Assembly (NCBI GenBank): GCA_015657535.1
Contig: JADHZB010001881.1
Coordinates: forward strand, 2,599 to 66,598
Direction of reading: 5' to 3'
Source of the DNA: Nephromyces sp. MM_2019
Lineage: Eukaryota > Apicomplexa > Aconoidasida > Nephromycida
Length of the DNA stretch: 64,000 nucleotides
The notes under the pieces are model-generated. The model was not told the DNA's origin, ran no database searches, and saw nothing but the letters and a program-made list of their open reading frames with translations. Below are positions 24,884 through 36,924 of this stretch, in pieces; positions within the stretch are counted from its first letter, which is position 1, and every line of letters begins with the position of its first letter. The translations under genes were made by a program, and so were the position numbers.

Positions 24884-27464
24884 TTTTAGACGCACACATG
24901 AAAGTAACAATCCACCCATACTTTTAAATTTTTTACAGACACTTACATTTAAATTTTACACCTTGTGAAATTCTTTACAATCATGAGAACCGAGTTTTAT
25001 TTGTACCTTTACACAAACACATTATTAAGTTTTATAAACATAGGAGCTCAATTTTATTCGCATGCTAGTATGTAATTTTTCACACTTATTATGGACAAAT
25101 ATTGCAATACTATAATCCCATTTTCATCCCTTTCAAACCTACACACGCGTTTAATTTTACATGATTAAAATAAAATTTTCAAATGATACACATACACATA
25201 AATCAAACAAAGCTGACCCTGGGACTATTTGTTCAAATCACTGAATAAATGACGTCTTGAAGTTGTTGAATATTTTGAAGTTCTAATTCATCTGAATTTA
25301 TAAATTACTGAGTTATTAATTTTAGACTAATAAGTTTTAGGAGTAATTAAATTAATTTTTGGAGTTATAACTTATTCGGAGCTATAAGAAAATTAAAGTT
25401 TTGTAATTTAATGAGCTAATTAAATAATGGTGCATGATGAAAAGTTCCTAAAGGGACAAGTGGGAAGAGAGAGTAAAGTGTGCAATTAACGATATACTAG
25501 CAGTAGTGAACTGATCAGCATAGTTGCTGGCTAGAGTTTAGAACTACGATGAAGAGGAAATATGTTCGAAATGATTTTTGAGTAAAGATATTTTGCGTGT
25601 AATACGGAATGTTATAACAAGTATGGGAACTCAACATTGGGGTTGGTTTTCGATATTTAAGCTTAAATAACTTGGGAAAATTATAATTTTGGGTGTAGGT
25701 AAAAATTAAAATTGTTTGATAATTAAAAAATTTTTTTGAAATTTTCTTTCTTAAGAATTTCTCTTCTTAAGCTTCTAAGATATTTGTGAAACCCCATTTG
25801 TGAAATCCCTGTATTTCCCTTTTTTTATGTGTTAAGTTTATTAGTGCCATATTGCAATTTTGATTTTAAACAGTTTCAGTTCAATGGTACGCTCTAGCCT
25901 GAGGTGTGTTTTAGTCTTAGACTTACTTTATTTAGAAATTTTCGTTAGTCTAACATTAATTAGCAAATCGTTTCTTGTTAAATTAATTATTAGAGTGTTT
26001 GTGTTAGAGTGCTCTCGTTAAACTTATTGCTAAGAGTGTTTCTTTGTGTTAAAGTGTACTTACACTCGTTTTTAGTTAACAAATTAGGATCTACTTCATA
26101 TTGATACTACACATATATATATATATATATATATATATGTTTATATCAATCACATATACACGCACATAAATAGATAAATATATACACAAAGTTGTATATA
26201 AAACACAAATAGAAAGGTATACATTAAACATGTATAGGAATGTGCGGTTTGAACACATAAACAAATATGAGTATGTGCGTATGCAATTATATAGTGACTT
26301 ACTAATACAAAAATACACTTAGACAAAAACACAAACACAGAAATCATGTAGTTATATGTCATGTAGGTATATGTTATGTAGGTATATGTGTATAATAAGC
26401 TTGCAGGTGAGGAAAAATAAAATCAGTAGTAATTAGACAACTTTGACACAATGTTCTAGATTTCTTCCTTTAACATACAAATCATCAAACTGCTATTCAC
26501 AACACACGCAAAGATATTACATCTACACAACCATACTAAACCCACATATTCATTCATTATGCATACATTGACAATTACACAGTGCATACAGAATCATACA
26601 AATATCATATAGCTAACTACACCACATACACACGATCATCAATAAATTATCATTATTTTAAAATTATAAAGCATAATTTTAAAATCATATCACACACACA
26701 ACAGTGGATTATAAGCACATTATCATACTACATACATATTGTACAAAACCTCTCATGCTCACACATTATAACATTACAAACAAATTATATCTCCTTTAAT
26801 ATATGCATATCTTCATCTTCCACATTCACACACACTTGATTGCCTCCAAACACACAAGTCAAATTATTCACATATTACTATTAATATCACTATACATTCA
26901 AATAACTACACACACACACATCATCATCTACTAATCATATTTGAAACACTATTGTCTATTATGCTTAACTCTATATACAACCCCTTACTCTGCTTATTTC
27001 TTATAATTTTAACCACACACTTGTACTCGAAGACCGTTATATACACACAGACACACACACCCACATACATACTCAATTAGACCATACACAAATACACCAC
27101 ATACACACACACCACACAAAAATTATTATACATATATATATAGTAACCTCTTCCTTCGTGTACAAATACTCTCCTATTTTCGTTTATCCAACTACTTATC
27201 TTTTCATAGGTAACATAAATATTATTTGCTGGTGCTTACTGAGTATATATTCTGTGTCAGTATGCTGTATGTGCAAATTGTGCATATTTACACTTTGCGT
27301 ATGTGTTCTGTATGTGTGTACACTTAGTATATACCATCTATGCTATGTGTGTGACTGTTATAATTGCAAACCGTGTGTGCATGTATTATCACATGTACAC
27401 TATCTGTTTATAATGATTTGTGCTTGTTCTTAGGGTGTGTGTAAAGGTTAATACGTTTTATATT
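24884..27464. other. Gene-free AT-rich region
   Basis: 3' flank of the 170-aa gene and 5' flank of RIO1. The left part (25,200-26,080) is AT-rich without CA/GT tracts. The right part has a TA run (26,111-26,138) and scattered ACACAC. Open frames such as 27158-27433 (Cys/Val-rich) look like composition effects. Confidence 0.55.
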
Positions 27465-27624
27465 ATGTATTTAGCGTATGATAATCCTCCTTTGCTTGTA
27501 GAACGCGTAAAATTTACATAATATATAAAATATAAAGGATTTACCCTTATACCTTCACATATATACTAAATTTATAATTATATATATATGTATGTGTGTA
27601 ATATTATAGGACTACGAATATAAA

Positions 27625-30045
27625 ATGAAATCTTTACAATTTAGGGTAGAAAAATTTCACAGAAAAAAAGGTGAAGATGGTAAAAACGACAAGTCTAAGC
27701 CACTTGGCCTTACCCGTGACACACGGGCTACAACTGGCCTTGTTTTCGACCAACGTACACATACATTTCTGTATCAATTAAAAAAAAAGGGTATATTCAA
27801 TGATTTAATGGGCTGTATTAGCACAGGGAAAGAGGCTAACGTGTACTATGCCGAATCGCATACACCTATACAACTCGAACACCCAATTTTTCCACCCAAT
27901 TCGAATCCAACCAATACCTCCCACACAAAAATTTCAGAGACTTCTAAAACACAGGAATCAATACACACACATTTAACAAATCAAATACACACACCACAGG
28001 AATCAAACCACCTACCTCAGGAAAAAATACACACAGATATACCAACTAACACACATACACCACAGAAATCAACAAACAAAGATACAATAACTCACACACA
28101 ACCACCGCACATATCAACACTCACTCCAATACCTCCCCCCAACGATGACACACCTTTACCAAACGCACACATCATGAACGACGTCTACCCACAACACACC
28201 ACATTACACACACATAACAATTACTCACAGGTAGCTATCAAGATATTCAAAACATCAATATTAGTATTTAAAGATCGTTCAAAATACGTCGAATTCGACT
28301 ACAGATTTCGTTCTGGCTATCTCAAGTCGAAGAACCCTCGAAAAATGGTACGCCAATGGGCTGAGAAAGAATACAGAAATTTGAGGCGATGTGTAAAAAT
28401 GGGTATACGTTGCCCTGTCCCCTATGCCTTGAAAGGTCATGTGTTAGCCATGCAATTTCTAGGGGAAAAAGAGTGTGCGATTGATGAGAAACGTTTGTGT
28501 GTACACACAAAAGATTTGGTGCAATCTAACCACTCAGATGCAGTTGACATCGGCTGTAGAGATGATGTACACGCTTCAGAGGGGGGGATTGATATACACA
28601 CTTTAGAAGAGGAACATAATTCGAAAGAGTATGACACGGATATAAGTAGAGGTAGTGATAAAGAAACTCCAGATGATAACCACATACACACCCTAACTGC
28701 TAACCATACACCTATTTCTATCCCATCAAACACACCTCCCATGACTCACTCACCAGCTCCACCTTACACACATTCACCCAATGGCCCAACGTTCAATATT
28801 GATGAATTTATTAACTATCAAACAATGCACCATCCACCTGCCCCCAAACTAAAAGATATAGAATTACCTACACTCCACTGGAAGCGTATATACATCGAAC
28901 TGGTAGCCTCTGTAAGTTTATTATTTCATTCGGCACGCTTACTACACGGTGATTTGTCTGAGTATAACATCTTATATCATCAACACCACCCTTACTTGAT
29001 TGATGTGTCACAGTCTGTCGAGCATGATCACCCACATGCTATGGAGTTCTTAAAATTAGATTGTTACAATCTCACACACTTCTTCAAAAGGTGTGTAGAA
29101 CGCTCAGAAAATCGTGATGGAGAGATACTAACACACAGAGACTTGTACAAGCTTATTGGGGATGTACACCCACTTGGCGTTGAACAACTCTTTAATCTTA
29201 TTGTTAACGAAGATCTTTTTAAACTACATTCTACATTTATTAGGAGTGATCTACAGGCTAAAATCACTAGGAATGATACACAACATTTCTCTACACTGAT
29301 GAACAACAATACACTCACGAAACCTACACTTATCACACACACACCCAAATATATATCTACACACTCACTAGAGGCACAACAAGATCTATCCGATATTTGG
29401 CCTACCTATGATCAAGCAACTCCTGAAATACAACAGATTAGAGATACACACAAACTACTGTACCTAAATACACTCTATTATTGTATTGAGAATTACACAC
29501 ACACCAGTGATGCACAAGATGATGCATTTTTGCGCACATGGGTCCCTACACACCTTAATCAATTTGATGATCTAAAACAGCTTGAACAAGAAGTTATTAA
29601 GATGAATGAGGGAGAAAAGTTGCCCTATGAATACTTATTTGGTATACATACACACACAGAGGACGATGGTTCGTCCTATAGTAGTAGTGAAGAAGAATGT
29701 CAACCCGAGGAGAATACATCTTCCAAATGTGTAAACAATAGTGAAACATATGCAGGTCAACACACACACACAATATCTATAGATGAAAACAATAATATGT
29801 CTATAGATGATAACAATAATATGTCTGTAGATGATGACAATGATATGTCTGTAGATGAAGACAATGATATATCTATAGATTATAATAATGATGGTGTAGA
29901 TGAAAATATTAAGTTTAGTGGGCTTATACCAGAAGGTGTAGATAAGAAAGAATGGAAGAAATCAGTCAAACAAATGAATAGAGAACGAAGGAAAACAAAA
30001 ATACCCAAACATGTTAAGAAGAAGGCTACCCGTAGAAAGTTTTGA
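27625..30045 (+). CDS. RIO1: RIO1-type atypical serine protein kinase (806 aa)
   Basis: RIO1 supports late cytoplasmic maturation of the small ribosomal subunit. Seen here: the RIO nucleotide-binding loop GCISTGKEANVYYA (residues 63-76), the ATP lysine in VAIKIFKTSILVFKDR (K206), the catalytic HGDLSEYN (D443) and the metal-binding DVSQSVEHDHP (D460). All catalytic residues are intact. Two Thr/His/Pro/Asn-rich insertions interrupt the kinase: about 125 residues between the ATP loop and the VAIK lysine, and about 120 residues after LAMQFLGEKE. The C-terminus has an acidic repeat and a Lys/Arg-rich tail, as in other RIO1 proteins. The ATG at 27625 is preceded by an acceptor-like TATAG. A possible upstream exon, 27465-27506, would splice in phase to 27610 and add a different N-terminus. 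Confidence 0.97.
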   Translation: MKSLQFRVEKFHRKKGEDGKNDKSKPLGLTRDTRATTGLVFDQRTHTFLYQLKKKGIFNDLMGCISTGKEANVYYAESHTPIQLEHPIFPPNSNPTNTSHTKISETSKTQESIHTHLTNQIHTPQESNHLPQEKIHTDIPTNTHTPQKSTNKDTITHTQPPHISTLTPIPPPNDDTPLPNAHIMNDVYPQHTTLHTHNNYSQVAIKIFKTSILVFKDRSKYVEFDYRFRSGYLKSKNPRKMVRQWAEKEYRNLRRCVKMGIRCPVPYALKGHVLAMQFLGEKECAIDEKRLCVHTKDLVQSNHSDAVDIGCRDDVHASEGGIDIHTLEEEHNSKEYDTDISRGSDKETPDDNHIHTLTANHTPISIPSNTPPMTHSPAPPYTHSPNGPTFNIDEFINYQTMHHPPAPKLKDIELPTLHWKRIYIELVASVSLLFHSARLLHGDLSEYNILYHQHHPYLIDVSQSVEHDHPHAMEFLKLDCYNLTHFFKRCVERSENRDGEILTHRDLYKLIGDVHPLGVEQLFNLIVNEDLFKLHSTFIRSDLQAKITRNDTQHFSTLMNNNTLTKPTLITHTPKYISTHSLEAQQDLSDIWPTYDQATPEIQQIRDTHKLLYLNTLYYCIENYTHTSDAQDDAFLRTWVPTHLNQFDDLKQLEQEVIKMNEGEKLPYEYLFGIHTHTEDDGSSYSSSEEECQPEENTSSKCVNNSETYAGQHTHTISIDENNNMSIDDNNNMSVDDDNDMSVDEDNDISIDYNNDGVDENIKFSGLIPEGVDKKEWKKSVKQMNRERRKTKIPKHVKKKATRRKF
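29776..29895 (+). repeat. 24-bp coding repeat in RIO1 C-terminal region
   Basis: Five tandem 24-base units, each encoding an eight-residue acidic unit close to Ser-Ile/Val-Asp-Asp/Glu-Asn/Asp-Asn-Asn/Asp-Met. The array lies just before the basic tail. Confidence 0.9.
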
Positions 30046-30196
30046 AATGTGTATGTGTATATGCTTGTTTGTGATTTTGAAGGCTGTGAGTGTATATGAT
30101 TGTGTGCAATTTTAATGGATGAGAATGGGTGTGTGTGATTTTGTCGAGGGGGTAGTGGTGGTCAAAGAGCCCAATTTGGACTATGTATGAGATTAA

Positions 30197-30229
<33 letters not shown>

Positions 30230-30642
30230 TCTGAATCTAAGTATTTTTATTGAAAATGAACTATGTATAATGTGTGTTTAAATCTTTAATGGAAATTTTT
30301 ATCTCATAAATATATGTAAATATTTATGAGATAATATCTTTATTAATCCATCTTCAGTTAACTATACAACACATTTGTTAATAATTTGTAAGTGATTAGA
30401 AAATTTAAATTTTTTTATCTTAAAATCAAATTGTTTGAAATTGTATTTACAGTTTATTTCAAATTTCACACATTCTTCAGAAAAGTTTTGTTCAAAATTT
30501 TATAAAAACTTTATTTGTAATATTTAATATTTATTGAAATTAAACAAAAGTTATTAATAGAGGTGTGGGGAGGGTAGGGATTTATATATATATATATATA
30601 TATATATTTCAAAACTTAATTACAAGATTTATTAAAAAAAAT
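30046..30642. terminator. Convergent 3' region between RIO1 and bL12
   Basis: About 600 bases between two converging genes, so transcription of both should end here. It has two TA runs (30208-30229, 30584-30607) and poly-T/poly-A rich stretches. No gene is seen. Confidence 0.5.
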
Positions 30643-33600
30643 TCACTCTAGTTCAATTTTCGCTCCAATTGATTCCAACTTTTTTTTCAATTCTTCTGCT
30701 TCATTCATTTCAACTCCTAAAGTGTAAAAATGTACACACACACACGCATCTACACACAGAAATACACACATCAATTCACTCAAACGCACATCATCTCCCT
30801 TCCCCCCTACCCCAGGTTAGAATATCTCACAGATACGACGTCCAAAATCTGATAGCCACACACACACCAACTCACACATACACGAATACACACACACACC
30901 AACACACCAACACACACATACACAAATACACACACACACCAACACACAAATACACAGACACACACCTTTCTTAATAATTTTGGGAAATGATTCAACTAAT
31001 TGTTTTGACTCTGTAAGGCCTAGTTTCGTTATAGCCCTCACCTCTTTAACAACGGCAACTTTTGACGATTGTTCGTAGCCAACTAATTTAATTGTTGTGT
31101 GGGTTTTTGTGGGTTTCTTTTCTTCAGTGTGTGCGGCTAAATAATGATAAAATATATAAAAAGTGTGTAGATATTATATGTGTATATATCTCTAATTTAG
31201 GTGTATATAAATATGTGTGTGTATGTATACATTTTAAAACACACACATACTACACATAAAACTATATATAGATACAAGATAATTGTACATGTACACACAT
31301 TATATATATATATATATATATATATACCTGCCCCTGTGTTGCTAGGTGTCTCAGCTGTAGAATTAGGAGATGTCCCTGGGTGCGTAGGCATTTGGGTATT
31401 CGGCCTTGAAAGAAAAAAAAGTTAAATTAAAGTGTGTGTTTTTGTGTGTGTATAATGTATAGCATAGGTTTATAATTTGTCAGTGCATAGCTTATCTTGT
31501 TTGGTTTATGTTGGTACACATTGTGTATATAAATATATATAAAATCATGTACACATTTTGCATGTTTTTGAAAGAGACTGGGGGTAGGCGTCTAAGTTAA
31601 TTAGGAGTTTCTATGGGGGGGGTGTTTGTGAGTTTAAGTATATAAATACTTTTTGAGTGTGTGTGTGTGAATGTGTGTGTCAAATTTTCATTCATATGTA
31701 GTCTATGTTAATTTATGTAGTTGCTTTTTCTTTATGTAATATATATTTGGGGTCATTCTTTATGTGTATATACAATCTATATGGAGTTGTGAGTATGTGT
31801 GAATATATAAATAATGAGTAAATTTGTATGTCAATATTAGATATATTAATTTATGTGTCTTTGATACACACAAATAAATTTATTTAAACTGACTGTTGAG
31901 CAGGCATAAAAGGGGGTGGCATTCCACCATAAGCGGGAATGGATGCTGTGTGTGAAATTATGTTTATAAAACAGTTTTGTGTTGCTTATAAGTATGTGAG
32001 CGTAAGTATTTGTGTTTGAAAAACAGTGAATAAAATGCTTTATAAGCGTGTGTATGGTGTGTGTGTGAGCATATATGTACTTGAGTCTTTAATTGATAGA
32101 CGTAGAGGCCCATATAAAATCTTTTGTGCGTGTGTGTATATGTATGTATGTGTGTATGTAAATATGTGTGCATGTATGTGTGTGTGTATGTAAATATGTA
32201 TTTGTGTGCAAAAAAAAATATAGCAAATTTATGTTTGTAAATACATAGGAATCCTTGATTTAAAATGTGTAGCCACGTTCAATATCAAGTTTATAAGATG
32301 AAAAAATAGCATATATATATACATAGTGTGAGTGTAGATGATATTTTAAAATGATTAAAATATGTAAATTTCTTATTCAAAATTTGAAATTAATTTTCAA
32401 TTTTTAATTACCACTAAACATGGCAGATGGATGTGGAAATGGTGAACGACCAGGTGCTAACTCTGAATTTAATTGGCCTTTAAAATTTACACATTTATAG
32501 TTATATATTTTGTGTTTGTGCGTGTCAAATGTTTAAAGTGTGTATTAAGTGTAAATGCGTGTATAGAAGTGTAAACAAGAGTGTGGAGGTATATATGAGT
32601 GGAACTTTAAATGTCTGCGTGTGTATATTCATAAGCTTGTGTGTGTATGTATCCAAAAAAGTAAACATGCAAGTCTGTATAGTTATTCAAGTGTTTGTAG
32701 ATATAAAACTGTGTGGATGTGTGTATATTTTTACCAGTCCTCTCAGATAATTTTTCTTGACATAAATCGCAAAGATCAGCAGCCTCAATCAATGTCAAGC
32801 TCATAATTTCATCAACAAGTCGTATAACCTTTAAAATTATATACAAAAATGTATAAAATAATTTCTTTGAATTGATAGCTAATAAATTTATATGTATATA
32901 GGAAAAATGTGTAAACAAATAAATGTGAAACAATATGTATAGATAATAGATACTCATAAAAAACTTAAATAAATAAACATATATAAATGTAAATTACAAT
33001 ATTTCCAAACGCATACAAACATCTAGTTATATAAAAGATATATATAATAAAACAAACACATACATATGCACAAACATAAACAGTCACATACACGCACTTA
33101 CAGACACACAAACACAAGCATACATGCACGTGCAAAGACACACATGCACACAGAGATACATAGACACACCCGGACTCACGCACATATACATACATACTTA
33201 GCACATGTACATACGCCCCCACTCAACACACACACACACACCTTATCGGTAGGTTTACGTTTCATTTCAGAGTTGGTGGCTTGATTATCGGCAGAGTCTT
33301 TCAATTTTTGGAAAATATCGAAATTGGCAGAGTTGAACTTTCGAAAATTTTTAATTGAAATTAACTTAGATCTGTGTGAAATTTGAATATATAAAATATG
33401 CAAGATTTATTATGGAATTATGATGTGTATGTGTAAATAAATTCTTGAAATCAGGGCCATATATATGTGTATGCGTGAAAAAAGATTTAGAATGAGTATT
33501 TTTAACCATCAATTTTTATTTGCGTGTGATTGTGTGGAAAATAGATTAACATTGTATACCTTTTATTCTTAATTTATGTGGCTGTGTGTGTGTGTGTGTA

Positions 33601-34284
33601 TGTTTTCTATGTTATGTATGGGGTATATGCGTGTAATGAAAATTTTTTAAAATAAAGTAATGGGCATATGTATGAGTGTGAAATCTATTGGAAGTACAAT
33701 TTGTGTGTGGAAAATATTAAATGAAGATTTTATTGAATTTTTGAGTGTGTATGAATATTTTATTTCAGTAGAAATGCAAGCATAAAATATTATATCTTAT
33801 GTATGCTATATAATTTTCACATTTGATATATTGATATAACGTTTATGTATAATAGACACAGAGGTATATATACAAGTCGCTTATGAATCTACTGTAAGTA
33901 TGAGAATGTATACAAGAATTGCATAGACGCATTATAAGCATATATTAAAAAAAGCTTACAAATCAGTTACACATTTATAAATATACCAACGAAAAATGCA
34001 TATATACATACATTATACATATATAATTATCACATGCATCAGAAACACATTACAAGCATTGCACACACAATACAGAAATATCATATCACATACACACGTT
34101 ACATACGTCACACAAACACATTGCACAATATAGACCCATAGAGTATTGGACTTCTTTGGATATAAGAATGTGGACAAAATGTGTAAATATAGGCTTACAT
34201 CGGTGTTAAATTAGTCGTGTTAAAGTGTGTGTACAAGTTTGGATTACTTAGTACATTGTTGAATATCTTTCCCATCCTCAACAT
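30643..34284 (-). CDS. bL12 (L7/L12) ribosomal protein, probably mitochondrial (8 exons, 249 aa)
   Basis: Exons: 34284-34199, 33371-33242, 32828-32735, 32477-32412, 31945-31894, 31404-31328, 31136-30966, 30716-30643. All phases match and it ends in TGA. The C-terminal domain is unmistakable: VAVVKEVRAITKLGLTESK, LVESFPKIIKKG and VEMNEAEELKKKLESIGAK. The N-terminal dimerisation segment is VIRLVDEIMSLTLIEAADL. Between them is a Pro/Met/Ala/Thr-rich hinge spread over three tiny exons. The extreme N-terminus (MLRMGKIFNNVLSNPNLYT, then SKLISIKNFRKFNS) is rich in Arg, Lys, Ser and Asn with no acidic residues, as expected of a mitochondrial presequence. An apicoplast copy would normally start with a signal peptide, and none is evident. 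The protein forms the ribosomal stalk that recruits translation factors. Confidence 0.94.
30868..30965. repeat. CA microsatellite at bL12 donor
   Basis: ACACAC/AATACACACACACCAAC tract on the plus strand. The bL12 exon ending at 30966 (IIKKG) runs straight into it, so the donor on the sense strand is the first GT of a GTGTGTGT run. Confidence 0.85.
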
Positions 34285-36924
34285 TTTCGATAAATTTTAT
34301 AAAAAATTTAAATGAGGTGTGCTGATGTATATATTGATGTGTGCTGATGTATATATTGATGTGTGCTGTGTGTATGTTTGTGTTATGTGGCTGTGTTGCT
34401 GTATGGGTGTGTTGTGTTTGTCTGTGTGTGTGTGTTATCTATATATTGTGTAAATGTGTTTGTTGTGTGGCTGTGTGTATGTATGTTGTTTATGTTTCGT
34501 TGCGGTTGTGCTTTGTGTGTATGTATTTTATATATATCTAATGGGTTTGTTATGTTGTATATATATATATATGTAATTGGATATATATGTGTCTAGAAGT
34601 GTATTTGGTACGTCCGTGAGTATACAATTTGGTATTTATAAGTTATGTTAGAGTGTAGGCTGTGTTGGTTGAGAATGCTCGAGTGATGAGAATTTGTCTA
34701 AGAGGAGATGATGTGTGTGTGAGTGTATACAGATGTGTGTATATGAATCTATTGGTATTTGTGTGTTTATCTATAAATAATTGTTTATTTCTATGTATAT
34801 ATACGTGAATATATGTATATGAGTATGTGTATCTGTATATATATGCCTGTATATCTATAGATATTCGCGTGTGTTTCTGTGTACGTATATTCATAAAGGT
34901 GTGATGTGTGTCGTCTCAATAGGCTATGTTATGTGTGTTGGCTTGGCTATCAATTATTGTTTATATATACAGCAAAAATGAATGTATAAACTTGAATTTT
35001 TTTTAGAGTATAAGCACATGCTAAACAAAGTGTTATAGATATTTTTTTCTAAGTTTTAAATTTTCTATAATATTATTTATAGGCTTGTGTAGACACAATT
35101 TGCAATGTTAGGAAAGGTTCTTATAACTTTCCACAAATAAATATTTTATTTGATGATTTTCATTCTACACACTAATGGTTTTTTTAAAATTTACACATCT
35201 TTTTATGTACAATTTGTTTTTATTATTTGATTATTTGTCCATTATATTATCTAGGATTGTGTGTATATTTCTGAGTCTGTGAGCGTATACTTTTGCCTGT
35301 GTAGTGTATATTTCTGTGTGGGTGTTTCTATTAGTCTGTAAATTTTTAGTCTTTTTTTCTTTATTTTTTATTAGGCTTCTATATATTTATGTATACTTGA
35401 ATATTTATTTGTGAGACGTTTATGATATACATGTATATAAGCATATGTGTGTGCATAAAAGTAGACTGATCTGTGGATGATTTGATGTGTATATTTTTAA
35501 GAACAGTTAATTGTTTTATTATAGAAGTTAAGTGTTTTTATGTATAAATTTAAGTGGGTTCCAAGATATTTAATGTATTTTAAAACTAGTTTAACAAAGT
35601 ATAATCGAAATTTCAACAACATTTAAGATTATTTTATCTCAATTAATTATTAAAAATGTGTATAGGTATCATTTTTGAAATATAATTAATCAAAATACAT
35701 CTATTTCTTGATATCGAACCCTACACATACGAACCACAACATAACACATCTGTAATTAAAACAGCAAATCACAGTACTTGACCTATGTAAATAACTCTGC
35801 ATCACAAACAAACATACATACATATATGTATATATATATACACTTATGGGTGTATATTCATGTGTATAAACACACATGTGAAGTATAAATACACATATAT
35901 ATTACATACATCTACACACATATATCTATGTATATAAGTAAATTAGTGGTGATTTCAAAATGAGTATAATGTTTTATTTGTTTTTGTCTAAACATATGTT
36001 TACATTTTCCATTTACTTTTTTCTTTTACTTTTCAAATTTAATTTTCAAAATAAAACAAATAACAAACATATCTTGTTTCTAGTTTTTATCGCAGTCATA
36101 TAATTTCTACTTACAACACACACATATACGTGGCATAATTTCTTTTTGCACTTGAAAAGAAAAGCATATCTCAATCAAAAAATAACCAAACAAGGCTATA
36201 TCCACACACACAATTGAAAATTTCTGATTTCATCAACCTACGCATTTTGAAACTCACACAGCCAGCCACTCACACTTTGTAAGGTTCTTTGAATTCTCAG
36301 TTACACCACACATATCTACACACACTTTCAAAATTTCATTGACACATAAGCAAACAAAAAACAACCATAAAAACAAGTTCCAAATTTCTTTAATCTCAAT
36401 TTTATCAACACACATATACACACAGCCATACGCTTTCAAGTTTTCTTCAACCCCTTAATCACCCTTTTTATTAATTTGTTAGAAGATTTTGATAATAATT
36501 TATCTTGTTTATTATGCCATTAAAAATACTTTATAAATCTTATCAATAATAATAAATTTATTTTTATAAATTTGTAATTTAAATGCATATTATTCTAACT
36601 TATTAAATGAGCAAATCATAAAATATAAAAGAAATATATAAATAAGTTATTAACAACTAATCCAAAGAAACAACATTCTTCTCAATTTCTTACTTTATAA
36701 GTATAAATTACTTTTCTTTTTAAATTTTTTACAATTTACATCTTCCAAACTTTACTTGTTAAATAAAATTTTTGAAAAAAGAATTATCCATATTACAATC
36801 AAATACCATAGTTGTCAAATAAATATATACAACAGCTACATATCATAACTATTAGTATAATTTTATATACATCTATAATATATCCAATTTATATTTCGAA
36901 CAACTATACTATATTACAGCGAAA
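34285..36924. promoter_or_regulatory. Divergent region between bL12 and the first BT1-type gene
   Basis: 2.6 kb holding the two promoters. GT/TA-rich tracts fill 34,310-34,900. Scattered CACACA patches end at about 36,425. From there to 36,924 the sequence is AT-rich and lacks CA/GT tracts. This is where the microsatellite-rich half of the window ends. No supported gene is seen. Confidence 0.5.

Noticed and set aside
34643..34894. Minus-strand frame containing LRQILITRAFST, resembling a mitochondrial presequence
   Set aside because: The frame is mostly Tyr/Ile/Thr/His low complexity and has no donor connecting it to bL12, which already has a good ATG at 34284.
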